Source: Adlercreutzia hattorii (lineage in GTDB: Bacteria > Actinomycetota > Coriobacteriia > Coriobacteriales > Eggerthellaceae). From it: a stretch of DNA of 64,000 nucleotides. Positions 19,715 through 27,827 of this stretch are shown here, in pieces. Under the pieces are notes generated by a model that had not been told where the DNA came from, searched no databases, and was given only the letters and a program-made list of their open reading frames with translations. Location: NCBI RefSeq assembly GCF_011405655.1, contig NZ_AP022829.1:1659001-1723000 (forward strand), given 5' to 3'. Position 1 is the first letter of the stretch, and each line of letters begins with the position of its first letter. The translations under genes were made by a program, and so were the position numbers.

Positions 19715-20209
19715 CTACTGGGCCGCGTGCAGCTCGGCGTAGCGCTTGACGAGGGCCTCGTTCACGCAGGGCGGCACGAACTGGGACACATCCCCGCCGA
19801 GAGAGGCGATCTCGCGCACGATGGAAGACGACAGGTACATGTGCTGCGGCGTCGACATGATGAAAAGCGTCTCCAGCTCCTTGTCCAGCTGATAGTTGAG
19901 CGCCGTCATCTGGAACTCGTACTCGAAGTCGGTGATGGCGCGCAATCCCTTCACCACGGCCTGGGCGCCCATGCGACGGGCGAAGTCGACGAGCAGCTCG
20001 TCGAAAGGCTCGACGCGCACGTTGGGCAAATCACGCGTGACCTCCTTCACAAGGGCCACTCGCTCCTCGAGGGAGAAGAGCGGCTTTTTCTTTGCGGAGA
20101 CAGCCACGGCAACGATGACCTCGTCGACAAGCTGGGCGGCACGGCTGATAACGTCGAGATGTCCGGCGGTGATGGGGTCGAAGGTGCCGGGGGTAAGCGC
20201 ACGTTTCAC
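19715..20209 (-). CDS. coaD: pantetheine-phosphate adenylyltransferase
   Basis: A 164-residue enzyme of CoA biosynthesis that makes dephospho-CoA from 4'-phosphopantetheine and ATP. The nucleotidyltransferase motif GTFDPITAGHLDVI lies at the N-terminus and YLSSSIVREIASLGG near the C-terminus. The frame is open to 20398, but a GTG at 20209 after AAAGGGAG gives the family start MKRALTPGTFDP and normal length. It is a housekeeping gene placed among CoA-dependent catabolic genes, without the usual rsmD neighbour. It ends before a hairpin terminator. Confidence 0.95.
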   Translation of the reverse strand: MKRALTPGTFDPITAGHLDVISRAAQLVDEVIVAVAVSAKKKPLFSLEERVALVKEVTRDLPNVRVEPFDELLVDFARRMGAQAVVKGLRAITDFEYEFQMTALNYQLDKELETLFIMSTPQHMYLSSSIVREIASLGGDVSQFVPPCVNEALVKRYAELHAAQ

Positions 20210-20440
20210 GGCGGCTCCCTTTCTCTTAACGGCGGCCGCGCAAGGCGGCTCGAACGACTTGGCTCCGACGCGCGGGGGCATCGGATGGCAGCGGCACCGA
20301 CGCACAGGCGCGCCAGATGCTCCTTGGAAGTTTACACGATGCGCAGCGCCCCTTCTCCCAGGATTCGAAAAAGAGCCAGCGCACCGCTCGAGAGCCATTG
20401 TAGAAAAGACCGCTGCGGCATTATATAGACATATTCGTAA

Positions 20441-20450
20441 ATCTGTCCCA
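20441..20450 (+). promoter_or_regulatory. ATCTGTCCCA motif upstream of the MetH-activation-like gene
   Basis: An exact copy of the decamer found before etfB and the TetR gene, followed by TTAATTCGTCCG. It lies 129 bases before the start at 20579, in an AT-rich stretch between the divergent coaD and 20579 genes. Confidence 0.45.
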
Positions 20451-20578
20451 TTAATTCGTCCGAAATACGATCAATCTTACCAATACTTGTCCAATAGCAT
20501 CCCAATTCATCGGATTCATTGATAGAATAGTCCCAGAGAAGAGATACCGCTTGAATCATTGGAAGAATCGAGGCGGCC

Positions 20579-21343
20579 ATGCAAGTACACGTCATCCATG
20601 AAATCGACTGCTCCGTCGAGCGCATCGACCCTGCCGTCGTCGAGGCCTTCCTCGACGCCGAGCTCTCCGACGATCCCATGCTCGCCGACTCCATCTGCGC
20701 CATGGCGGACGCCATGAGCGCCGAGCTGCATCCGCGCGGGGTCTACAAGCTGTTCAATCCCGCCATCTGCACCCTGCCGCCGAAATACACCGAGCCGGCC
20801 ATCAAGCTCGTGGGCACGCTGGCGGTGCTCTACGGCAGCGCCGCCTACGAGCGCATGAGCGAGGCGGAGCACACGGCCATGGCGGTCTCCACCATCGGCA
20901 CCGACGAGGAGATCGCCTGCCTTCGCGAGCGCCTCGTGAAAAGCGACATGGACGCTCTGCTCTTCGACGCCTGCCTGGAAGCCATGGCCTCCTTGGCCGC
21001 GGACAAGCTCGCCGAGGCCGTCGCCGACGACGCCCACGAGCGCGGCCTGCACCGCGGCAGCACCTTGGAGACCGGCGTCGAGGACTTCCCCCTCACCATG
21101 AACACGACGCTCGCCTTCTTCACCCAGACCGAGAAGCGCCTGGGGCTCACCGCCGCCGAGGACGGCACGCCGTCGGATCGCTGGAGCACCTGGGGCGTCA
21201 TCGGCCTGTACAACGAGACCCAGAAGAAGCGCCGCGGCTGCGCCTACTGCCACAACGTGCGCACCTGCACCATCCGCAAGATCGGCATGACCTGCCACGG
21301 CCGCCGCACTAGAAAGAAGGCAAAGTCCACTTCCGCCCAATAG
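20579..21343 (+). CDS. MetH-activation-domain-like protein with C-terminal Cys cluster
   Basis: A 254-residue protein. The segment VSTIGTDEEI...KSDMDALLFDACLEAMASLAADKL (about 98-140), together with EDFPLTMNTTLAFFTQTEKRLGL, follows the pattern of the cobalamin-dependent methionine synthase activation domain (ATLG, DM..DA..., DFPL.Q..., ..K.IG.). The C-terminus adds CAYCHNVRTC and a further Cys, which could bind a metal or FeS cluster. Relatives of this fold reactivate corrinoid enzymes or serve in one-carbon pathways. No methyltransferase or corrinoid protein is nearby, so its partner is unknown. It has its own terminator and an ATCTGTCCCA motif upstream. The family call comes from pattern memory, not a search. 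Confidence 0.55.
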   Translation: MQVHVIHEIDCSVERIDPAVVEAFLDAELSDDPMLADSICAMADAMSAELHPRGVYKLFNPAICTLPPKYTEPAIKLVGTLAVLYGSAAYERMSEAEHTAMAVSTIGTDEEIACLRERLVKSDMDALLFDACLEAMASLAADKLAEAVADDAHERGLHRGSTLETGVEDFPLTMNTTLAFFTQTEKRLGLTAAEDGTPSDRWSTWGVIGLYNETQKKRRGCAYCHNVRTCTIRKIGMTCHGRRTRKKAKSTSAQ

Positions 21344-21365
21344 CAGCGACGGCACCAGCAACCTG

Positions 21366-21390
21366 AAAGGGCACCACCAGGTGCCCTTTT
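21366..21390 (+). terminator. rho-independent terminator
   Basis: AAAGGGCACC pairs with GGTGCCCTTTT across an ACCA loop, 23 bases after the stop of the 20579 gene. Confidence 0.9.
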
Positions 21391-21418
21391 CTATACCCTA
21401 ATTCAACCACGCAATAGC

Positions 21419-21679
21419 GCTCCGGAAGGTGCTGCTCGCCGACCTCTGCGCGCCCCCTGAAGGCGTTGATCGCCGACCTCTGCGCGCGCTCCGGAAGGTG
21501 TTGATCGACGACCTCTGCGCGCCCCCCGGAGAACGCGATCGTTAAGAATCAGCTTCCACTTCAGCAGCAACGATGCCGGGATAGTACCGACCCATGTGCG
21601 TCATCTTCGCTGATTCTTTTATCGCGTTCGGAGGGGGATCAAGCGCGCAGCGGGCGGCGAGCAACACCTTCCGGAGCGC
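21419..21679. repeat. direct/inverted repeat cluster forming a large hairpin
   Basis: Three tandem units of about 30-35 bases (21419-21453, 21458-21487, 21488-21522) share GCTCCGGAAGGTG and GACCTCTGCGCGC. An inverted copy lies at 21641-21679. Between them GCGATCGTTAAGAATCAGC (to 21553) is answered by GCTGATTCTTTTATCGCG (from 21609), so 21488-21679 could fold into one long stem with a 55-base loop. No protein is supported here. It may be an RNA element or a decayed mobile repeat. Confidence 0.65.
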
Positions 21680-21707
21680 TCCCCCAGGTCGATTCCAAGC
21701 ACAAGAA

Positions 21708-21735
21708 AAGGGGGCCCGCTTTCGCAGGCCCCCTT
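21708..21735 (-). terminator. terminator after acyl-CoA dehydrogenase 3
   Basis: AAGGGGGCC and GGCCCCCTT form the stem. On the minus strand it is followed by TTCTT, 28 bases beyond the stop codon. Confidence 0.85.
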
Positions 21736-21762
21736 CCATCAAGGCTGTATCGCCGTCGCGAT

Positions 21763-22944
21763 TTAGATGGTCCAGAGGTAATCCGGATCCTCGGCAGCCT
21801 TGGCGTACTCCTTGAGGATGCCGCGGCCGGAAATGTGCACCATGATCTCGACGGTGCCGCCACCGATCTGGAAGCCGCGGCAGTCGAGCATGAGGCGGGA
21901 GACGCGGGTCTCGTCGGTGAAGCCGAGGCCGCCCATGAGCTGCAGGGCGCGGGAGCAGCAGTCGGTGAGCGCCGGGGCGCCGTAGCGCTTCAGCATGGCG
22001 GCGTCGTTGTTCACCGGGATGCCGTTGTCCATCTTCCAGCAGGTGCGGTACAGGAAGTTACGGGTGTTGGTGAGCTCGATCTGCATCTCGACGATGTGCT
22101 CCTGCACGAGCTGGAAGGTCTTGATGCCCTTGCCGAACTGCTGGCGCTCGTTGGTCCAGGCGCAGGCGTCGTCCATGGCGGCCTGGGCCTCGCCGAGCAG
22201 CTCCGCCAGAAGCACGCAGCGCTCCCACTCGAAGTTCTTCATGAGCTGCAGGAAGCCCTTGCCCTCGATGCCGAGCAGCGCCGACTCGTCAACCACGACG
22301 TCGTCGAAGATGACCTTGGAGAAGGGCATGATCTGCATGCCGATCTTGTTCAAGGGCTCGATGGTCACGCCCTTGGCGTTGGCCGGCACGAGATACATGG
22401 ACATCTGCTTGTTCTCGGGAGAGGGATCCTCGTTCTTGCACACCACGATGAAGCCGTCGGAGTTCTCGCCGGAGGTCACCCAGGTCTTGGTGCCGTTGAT
22501 GTGTATCTTGCCGTCCTTCTTGGTGGCCGTCGTCGTCATGTACTGGTTGGCGGAGCCGGCCTCGGGCTCGGAGATGGCCAGGCAGTACGGCGGGTAGCCG
22601 TTCTCCTTGTAGTAGTCCACGGCGTACTGGATCTGCTCGGGGGTGCCGAACTCGACCATGTCGAACATGATGAGCAGGTTGGGAGCCATGGGGATGTTGC
22701 CGCCGCAGTGGTTCAGCTCTTCGATGATCATGGCCATGGTCTGATGGTCGACGGGCTTTCCACCGTACTCCTCGGGCAGGCCGTACATTCCCCAACCGTC
22801 GTCGACCCACGCCTTGGCGATCTCGGGGGCGATGCCGCGGTTCTTATAGCCGGCGGCGATGGCCTCCTCGGTCAGGTGCTTCTTGCCCCACTCGCGGATG
22901 CCGCGCTTGATCTCGAGCTGCTGCTGGGAATAGCTGAAATCCAT
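21763..22944 (-). CDS. acyl-CoA dehydrogenase 3 (CaiA-like, relocated catalytic base)
   Basis: A 393-residue acyl-CoA dehydrogenase with CLAISEPEAGSA at about 121-132 and RQQFGKGIK at about 267-275. The C-terminal segment reads FQIGGGTVEIM: the usual catalytic Glu is replaced by Gly (residue 362). A Glu is present at E241 in FEWERCVLL, the position used as base by isovaleryl- and long-chain enzymes. E. coli CaiA, as remembered, also has an ER there and lacks the C-terminal Glu. It lies 118 bases after the OYE-type reductase on the same strand, so the two probably act on one substrate. AAAGGAGGA precedes the ATG. Substrate unknown; a branched, cyclic or bulky acyl group is plausible. Confidence 0.87.
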   Translation of the reverse strand: MDFSYSQQQLEIKRGIREWGKKHLTEEAIAAGYKNRGIAPEIAKAWVDDGWGMYGLPEEYGGKPVDHQTMAMIIEELNHCGGNIPMAPNLLIMFDMVEFGTPEQIQYAVDYYKENGYPPYCLAISEPEAGSANQYMTTTATKKDGKIHINGTKTWVTSGENSDGFIVVCKNEDPSPENKQMSMYLVPANAKGVTIEPLNKIGMQIMPFSKVIFDDVVVDESALLGIEGKGFLQLMKNFEWERCVLLAELLGEAQAAMDDACAWTNERQQFGKGIKTFQLVQEHIVEMQIELTNTRNFLYRTCWKMDNGIPVNNDAAMLKRYGAPALTDCCSRALQLMGGLGFTDETRVSRLMLDCRGFQIGGGTVEIMVHISGRGILKEYAKAAEDPDYLWTI

Positions 22945-23062
22945 TTCTTCCTCCTTTAAGGAACGTTGCCTTTATTCAAAACGCCTGCGCGTTTGAACCA
23001 AATTGAGAGAGCGAGCGCCGCGCCGTTTGAACACGGCGCCCGCAACCGGGGATAAGCCCGAT

Positions 23063-25144
23063 TTAGATGGCCATGGAGGCCTGGTAGCCGCCCTTGACGG
23101 CCTCAAGCGTGCGGTACACCTTGCCGTCGGGGGTGGTGGCGTCGCCGATGAGCTTCGCGTGCGGCCACACCTTCACGATCTCGTCGTACAGATCGGTGTT
23201 CTGCTCCACGCCGAGGGAGGTCAGCACGGTGTCGCACTCGATGAGCTGCTCCTCGCCGGTTTCGACGTTCTTCACCTTGGCGCCCTTCTTGGTCACCTCG
23301 ATGAGCTCGGTGAGGGGCATCAGGTGCACGCCCTTCTTCTTGAGCAGGTTGATGGTGGGGTTCTTGTCGATGATGCCGATGCCGTTGCCGAGCTTCTTGG
23401 CCGGATCGATCACCCAGATCTCGCGGCCGTCGCACATGGCCTCGGCCACTTCCAGGCCGGCGAAGCCGCCGCCCACGACCACCACGCGCTTGCCCACGAT
23501 GGCGGTCGGGCCGCTCTTCATGTTCAGGCCCATGCGCATGAACCCGACGGTGCCGCCCTGGGCCTTGATGGCCGCCACGGCCGCCTTCCAGATCATGCCC
23601 TTGCCCTCGGGGACGATGCCGTTGCACATGGCCTTGATGTCCTCGGACTTCACGACGTTCTTGCCGTCGATGCCGGGCACGTCGATGGGGATGATGCCGC
23701 CGCCGGGCGAGACGATGACCTGGTCGGGGTTCAGGGCGCGCAGGGTGTCCACGTCGACCTTGGTGTTCAGCTTGATCTCGATGTTGGGATGAAGCTTCAT
23801 CTCCTCGTTCCAGTAGGAGACCAAAGGCTCGATGTTGGCGTTGAGCACCTGGGCCATGGTCAGCAGGCCGGCGAGCTTGTCCGACTTCTCAAGCACGGTC
23901 ACCTTGTGCCCGCGCTCGGCCGCCACGCGGGCCGCCTCCAGGCCGCCAGGACCCGCGCCCACGACGGCGATGTGCTGCTTCTCGGTGGCGGGCTTGTCCT
24001 GGGGCAGGCCCACTTCCACGCCCTCCCACACGTTCGCGTTCACCGAGCACTGGCAGGGCTTGCCGATGAAGATGTTGTCCAGGCAGCGGGAGCACACGAT
24101 GCAGGGACGCACCTGCTCCGGACGGCCCTCCTCCACCTTGCGGGCGGTGTCGGGATCGGCGATGAACTGGCGCGCCATGCCGACCGCGTCGCCGTAGCCC
24201 TCGGTGACGACCTTCTCGCACATATCGAGCGTATTGATGCGGGTGCCGGGGAATACCGGCTTGGAGGTGACGGTCTTCACCTGCTTCGCGAGGTCGATGA
24301 ACTCGCCCTCGGGCACGATCTGGTTGGCCACGGGGCGGGGCGCCTCGTGGAAGCCGGCCTGCACGGACCAGGCGTCAACGCCGTGGGCCTCGACGATAGG
24401 GATGAGCTCGAGGGTGTCGGCGATGCGGTTGCCGTCGGGCATGAGGTCGTCGGCGGAGATGCGCACGAGAATCGGCATGTCGTCGCCGCAGGTCTTGTGA
24501 ATCTCGTCGATGATCTCGCAGAGGAAGCGGGCGCGGTTCTCGGCCGATCCGCCGTACTCGTCGGTGCGGTGGTTGGAGTACTTGGAAAGGAAGCGCATCA
24601 CCATGTAGCCGATGCCCGCGTGGATCTCGATGATGTCGATGCCGGCATCCTTGCAGCGGCGGGCGGCCTGGCCGTACTGCTTTACGACCTCGGCGATCTC
24701 CTCTTTGGTGTACTCGCGCTCGGGCATGCCCACGAACGGGCCGGAGGGCACGTCCTTGGAAGGAGCGTAGGACAAAAGCGGATCATCGCCAGAGGCGCGC
24801 CACTCGTAGCACAGCTGCAGCTGGGCGGCCACCTTGGATCCGTGCTTGTGGCACACCTCGGCGATGCGCTGGAAGCCGGGGATGAACTCATCGTCCCAGC
24901 ATCCGCAGGCGCCGGTGGTCGTGTGGTACTTCGGCTCGGTGCCGAAGCAGTCGCACACATAGCACGACCCGATCTCGATCAGGCCGGCATGGCCCTTTGC
25001 GCGCTGCTCGTAAAAGTCCACCAAGTCATCGGTCACGTGGTAGTTGTCCACCTTCTCGATGGTCATCGGCAGCATCACGAAACGGTTGCGCAGCTCGACA
25101 TTGCCGATCTTAAACGGCTCCACCAGTTTCTGGTACTTCGCCAC
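23063..25144 (-). CDS. NADH:flavin oxidoreductase / 2,4-dienoyl-CoA reductase-like (OYE-FadH/BaiH type)
   Basis: A 693-residue iron-sulfur flavoenzyme with three parts: an N-terminal FMN TIM barrel, a 4Fe-4S motif, and FAD/NAD(P) domains. The barrel shows EIHAGIGYMVMRFLS and DEYGGSAENRARF. The cysteine motif is CIVCSRC...CQC, spaced C-x2-C-x2-C-x11-C, against C-x2-C-x3-C-x11-C in E. coli FadH as remembered. The pyridine-dinucleotide folds begin VVGAGPGGLEAA and VVVGGGFAGLEVA. Such enzymes reduce C=C bonds conjugated to a carbonyl in enoates, dienoyl-CoA or steroid/bile-acid CoA esters. The GTG at 25144 after GAAAGGAG is preferred over the upstream ATG at 25228. It heads an operon with acyl-CoA dehydrogenase 3 and is divergent from a TetR regulator. 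Confidence 0.88.
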   Translation of the reverse strand: MAKYQKLVEPFKIGNVELRNRFVMLPMTIEKVDNYHVTDDLVDFYEQRAKGHAGLIEIGSCYVCDCFGTEPKYHTTTGACGCWDDEFIPGFQRIAEVCHKHGSKVAAQLQLCYEWRASGDDPLLSYAPSKDVPSGPFVGMPEREYTKEEIAEVVKQYGQAARRCKDAGIDIIEIHAGIGYMVMRFLSKYSNHRTDEYGGSAENRARFLCEIIDEIHKTCGDDMPILVRISADDLMPDGNRIADTLELIPIVEAHGVDAWSVQAGFHEAPRPVANQIVPEGEFIDLAKQVKTVTSKPVFPGTRINTLDMCEKVVTEGYGDAVGMARQFIADPDTARKVEEGRPEQVRPCIVCSRCLDNIFIGKPCQCSVNANVWEGVEVGLPQDKPATEKQHIAVVGAGPGGLEAARVAAERGHKVTVLEKSDKLAGLLTMAQVLNANIEPLVSYWNEEMKLHPNIEIKLNTKVDVDTLRALNPDQVIVSPGGGIIPIDVPGIDGKNVVKSEDIKAMCNGIVPEGKGMIWKAAVAAIKAQGGTVGFMRMGLNMKSGPTAIVGKRVVVVGGGFAGLEVAEAMCDGREIWVIDPAKKLGNGIGIIDKNPTINLLKKKGVHLMPLTELIEVTKKGAKVKNVETGEEQLIECDTVLTSLGVEQNTDLYDEIVKVWPHAKLIGDATTPDGKVYRTLEAVKGGYQASMAI

Positions 25145-25556
25145 GGCTAAACTCCTTTCAATTACTTCCCCACAGGTTTCAAGGGTATTAGGTATGATTT
25201 CAAGCTTTTGACCATGTTGTCTTCTCATGATCCTCGCATTTGGAAATCTCTACCCAATTTGACTTGCTTTGTCCGCCTTTCAAAGCGCCGACCGAGCTGA
25301 AGTCTCCTCGTGACTCTTATTCTACGGAGATTGCTTTGCTTTACGATGGACAGATTTATCTATCTGTGTATTACTTCATAGGCAAATCTTCATCATCCAT
25401 AGGCATTTGCCGCATAAGTAGTCGTTTTGACCCCGTAAAATAGGCGCAACTAACCGAACCATCGGCATTTCCATTGCACATTTCGATTTATCTGTCCCAT
25501 ATTTTGTCGAAAGATCCTATAATGGGCGCAACGGAAGAGAACCGAAGGAGGAACCC
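25145..25556. promoter_or_regulatory. 412-bp divergent control region, OYE-type reductase / TetR
   Basis: It holds TTTGTCCG at about 25266, TGGACAGAT...ATCTGT at 25347-25367 (6-bp arms ACAGAT/ATCTGT, 6-base spacer) and an exact ATCTGTCCCA at 25490-25499. A clear -10 box TATAAT is at 25518-25523 for the TetR gene; the decamer overlaps where its -35 box should be, so a bound protein there would block or replace -35 recognition. No gene is supported in this gap. Confidence 0.5.
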
Positions 25557-26210
25557 ATGAACGCGCTTTCCACCATGCTGCTCATCTCCGACGCCTTCGT
25601 GGAGCTGTGTGACGAGATGCCCTTGCGCAAGGTGTCTATCAGCGACATCGTCGAGCGCACGGGGAAGAACCGCAAGACCTTCTACTACCACTTCGAGAAC
25701 AAGGACCGCCTCATCATCTGGATCTTCCGCTACGACATGGGCCAGTGCTTAAAGCAGCATTTCTCCGAGTCGGTGCTCCTCTACGACGACGATCCGGAGG
25801 ATCCCACCTCGCGATTCCCCTACTATATTACTCAGAAGTCCGGCGTGCGCTCGCTCGATCACGCGGAGTTCTTCCAGTGCTTCGCCGAGGTGTTGGAGGG
25901 CCGACGCAACTTCTACCGCCAGGCGCTCGTGGACAACGGCCCCTACTCGCTGCGCAACTACCTGTACGCGCTGTACCTTGAGGCCATGAAGCGGGACATC
26001 GACATCATTTTGTCCAACCGCTACCTGCCGAAGGACAACATCGACTTTCTGGCCGAGTTCTACACCTGCGCCTTCCTCTACTACTACATCCGCCGCTGCG
26101 ACGCCCGCGGCGTCGAGTCCATCGGCGGCCAGGCCGGCCCCTTCGCCAACATCATCCACAGCTCCCTTGAAAACGAGATCAAGGAAGCCCAGATGCGGCG
26201 GAATTTGTAG
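25557..26210 (+). CDS. TetR/AcrR-family transcriptional regulator
   Basis: A 217-residue one-component regulator. Residues about 8-55 form the TetR helix-turn-helix: VSISDIVERTGKNRKTFYYHF is the recognition-helix block, with TFYYHF as the signature. The rest is a helical ligand-binding and dimerisation domain rich in Tyr and Phe. GAAGGAGGA precedes the ATG. It is divergent from the OYE/acyl-CoA dehydrogenase 3 operon and upstream of acyl-CoA dehydrogenase 4, so it probably controls these and perhaps itself, responding to an acid or its CoA ester. The promoter carries TATAAT and an ATCTGTCCCA site. Confidence 0.9.
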   Translation: MNALSTMLLISDAFVELCDEMPLRKVSISDIVERTGKNRKTFYYHFENKDRLIIWIFRYDMGQCLKQHFSESVLLYDDDPEDPTSRFPYYITQKSGVRSLDHAEFFQCFAEVLEGRRNFYRQALVDNGPYSLRNYLYALYLEAMKRDIDIILSNRYLPKDNIDFLAEFYTCAFLYYYIRRCDARGVESIGGQAGPFANIIHSSLENEIKEAQMRRNL

Positions 26211-26273
26211 CTCGCCGAAGCACCCTCGAAGGCGTGCTGCCCTTCCACAATCCCTTCCATAGCTTTTGCCTAT

Positions 26274-26371
26274 TTTCCATTGGAAATTTTCGGGCGATTT
26301 CTATTGGACGAACCTCAAGACGGGCTGTCAAACTGTTCACCAGGGTATACGCGCCCGCGCGATGGCGCGGA
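26274..26371. promoter_or_regulatory. palindromes upstream of acyl-CoA dehydrogenase 4
   Basis: TTTCCATTGGAAA is a 13-base palindrome near 26276-26288, and CCGCGCGATGGCGCGG forms a hairpin at about 26356-26371, just before the ribosome site. CCATTGGAA followed by TTT also occurs near 8518. These could be an operator and a leader hairpin; function is inferred. Confidence 0.35.
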
Positions 26372-26393
26372 CATACGATCATGAGGAGGCTCT

Positions 26394-27608
26394 ATGGGCA
26401 AGTTGACCGACGAGGAGTTCCGCGATTTCCTGAAGACCTGCCGCGAGCTGGCGGAAGGCCCCTTCGAGGAGATGCAGCGCGAGGTGGAGGTCACCAACAA
26501 GTTCCCCCAGGAGTTCATCGACCTGGCCCGCGAGAACAACCTGTACCGCTACGCGCTGCCCGAACAGTACGGCGGGTGGGGCTTCACCGAGAAGGAGATC
26601 CTGCAGGTGCAGGAGGAGTTCTCCCGGGGCCCTGGCGGCATGCGCATGCACCTGCACTACGCCGCCGACCTGAACTGGCGCATCTTAGACGACTATGGAT
26701 GCGACGAGCTGAAGGCCGCCTACATGGACAAGTTCGCCGACAAGACCATCTTCACCTGCTTCGCGCTCACCGAGCAGACTGGCGGCACCGGCGCCGACGT
26801 GCACACCACCGCCGTGAAGGATGCCGAGGGCAATTACATCTTGAACGGCGAGAAGTGGCTCATCTCCCATACCGACGTGGCCCAGTTCGCCTACGTCATC
26901 GCCGTGACCGACCCCGACAAGGAGGGCGACGAGCGCTTGAGCGCGTTCTTCGTGCCCATGGACGCCGAGGGCTTCGAGCTGGTGGACATGCCGCACATGA
27001 TGGGCTGCCGCGGCGCGGGGCACGCCGGCTTCAAGATGACCAACGTGAAACTCGAGCCGAAGTATTTGCTCGGCCGCGAGGGGCAGGGCATGGAAGTGGC
27101 CATGCACTCGCTGGCCATCTCCCGCGTGCACATCGCCGACTCGAACCTCGGCATGTGCCAGCGCATGCTGGAGATGTCGCTCGCCCGCGCGCGCGACCGC
27201 GTGACCTTCGGCAAGACCATCAACACGCGCCAGGCCATCAAGATGAAGCTGGCCGACATGGCCACGGCCACCCACGCCCTGCGCTGCATGATCATCGATT
27301 TCGCCGAGGACTACGACCGCGACCCGCACAACCCCTACATCGCCGAGAAGGCGGCCATGTGCAAGCTGTTCTCCATCGAGGCGGTGAAGAAGGTCTCCGA
27401 CGAGATGCTGGAGATTTTCGGCGGCGACGGCTACTTCGAGGGCTCCCCCTACGGCCCCACCGAGCGCCTCTATCGCGACTGCCGAGCGCTGTGGCTGGAG
27501 GAGGGCTCCCCCACCATCCAGCGCATCACCATCGCCCGCGAGCTGGAGCGCCACGATGGCGTCGTGGAATACCCCGCCCTCGACTGGATCGCCGGCACCG
27601 ACCTGTAG
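26394..27608 (+). CDS. acyl-CoA dehydrogenase 4
   Basis: A 404-residue acyl-CoA dehydrogenase. CFALTEQTGGTGAD (about 120-133) replaces the more common TEPxAGSD FAD loop, RDRVTFGK is seen at about 264-271, and WLEEGSPTIQ keeps a catalytic Glu near residue 372. It carries an unusual C-terminal tail of about 20 residues after the family end. ATGAGGAGGC precedes the ATG at 26394. It follows the TetR gene by 183 bases and has its own terminator. It is clearly diverged from the other three dehydrogenases, so it probably serves a different acyl chain or step of the same route. Confidence 0.87.
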   Translation: MGKLTDEEFRDFLKTCRELAEGPFEEMQREVEVTNKFPQEFIDLARENNLYRYALPEQYGGWGFTEKEILQVQEEFSRGPGGMRMHLHYAADLNWRILDDYGCDELKAAYMDKFADKTIFTCFALTEQTGGTGADVHTTAVKDAEGNYILNGEKWLISHTDVAQFAYVIAVTDPDKEGDERLSAFFVPMDAEGFELVDMPHMMGCRGAGHAGFKMTNVKLEPKYLLGREGQGMEVAMHSLAISRVHIADSNLGMCQRMLEMSLARARDRVTFGKTINTRQAIKMKLADMATATHALRCMIIDFAEDYDRDPHNPYIAEKAAMCKLFSIEAVKKVSDEMLEIFGGDGYFEGSPYGPTERLYRDCRALWLEEGSPTIQRITIARELERHDGVVEYPALDWIAGTDL

Positions 27609-27632
27609 AAGACACCCCCTTCCAACGAACAG

Positions 27633-27667
27633 GGCCTCCTGCGGCGCGAACCGCAGGAGGCCTTTTT
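27633..27667 (+). terminator. rho-independent terminator after acyl-CoA dehydrogenase 4
   Basis: GGCCTCCTGCGG and CCGCAGGAGGCC form a 12-bp stem followed by TTTTT. Confidence 0.93.
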
Positions 27668-27697
27668 ACGTGCGGACGATTCCCGCTTTCGAGTCCT

Positions 27698-27782
27698 ATC
27701 CGTAGGGGCTGACCTCGGTCAGCCCTTTGCTGGCGAGTCAACCTCGCAAGAAGAGGGGCGACCAAGGTCGTCCCCTACGGAT
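27698..27782. repeat. interspersed palindromic repeat, copy a
   Basis: ATCCGTAGGGG at the left and CCCCTACGGAT at the right bracket internal GACC/GGTC palindromes (CTGACCTCGGTCAG and GGCGACCAAGGTCG). The same arms recur at 36864, 52583 and 57734. It lies downstream of two convergent genes. Confidence 0.8.
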
Positions 27783-27827
27783 TTCATCCGAAATCGCTAG
27801 CAAAGAAGGCTGGCTGGGGGCGATTCC

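Noticed and set aside
21419-21522. Short CRISPR array
   Set aside because: Only three uneven units with no spacers of constant length, an inverted copy nearby and no cas genes.
21542-21742. A 66-residue minus-strand ORF within the repeat cluster
   Set aside because: It crosses the terminator of the neighbouring dehydrogenase and the inverted repeat arms, with no ribosome site or family.
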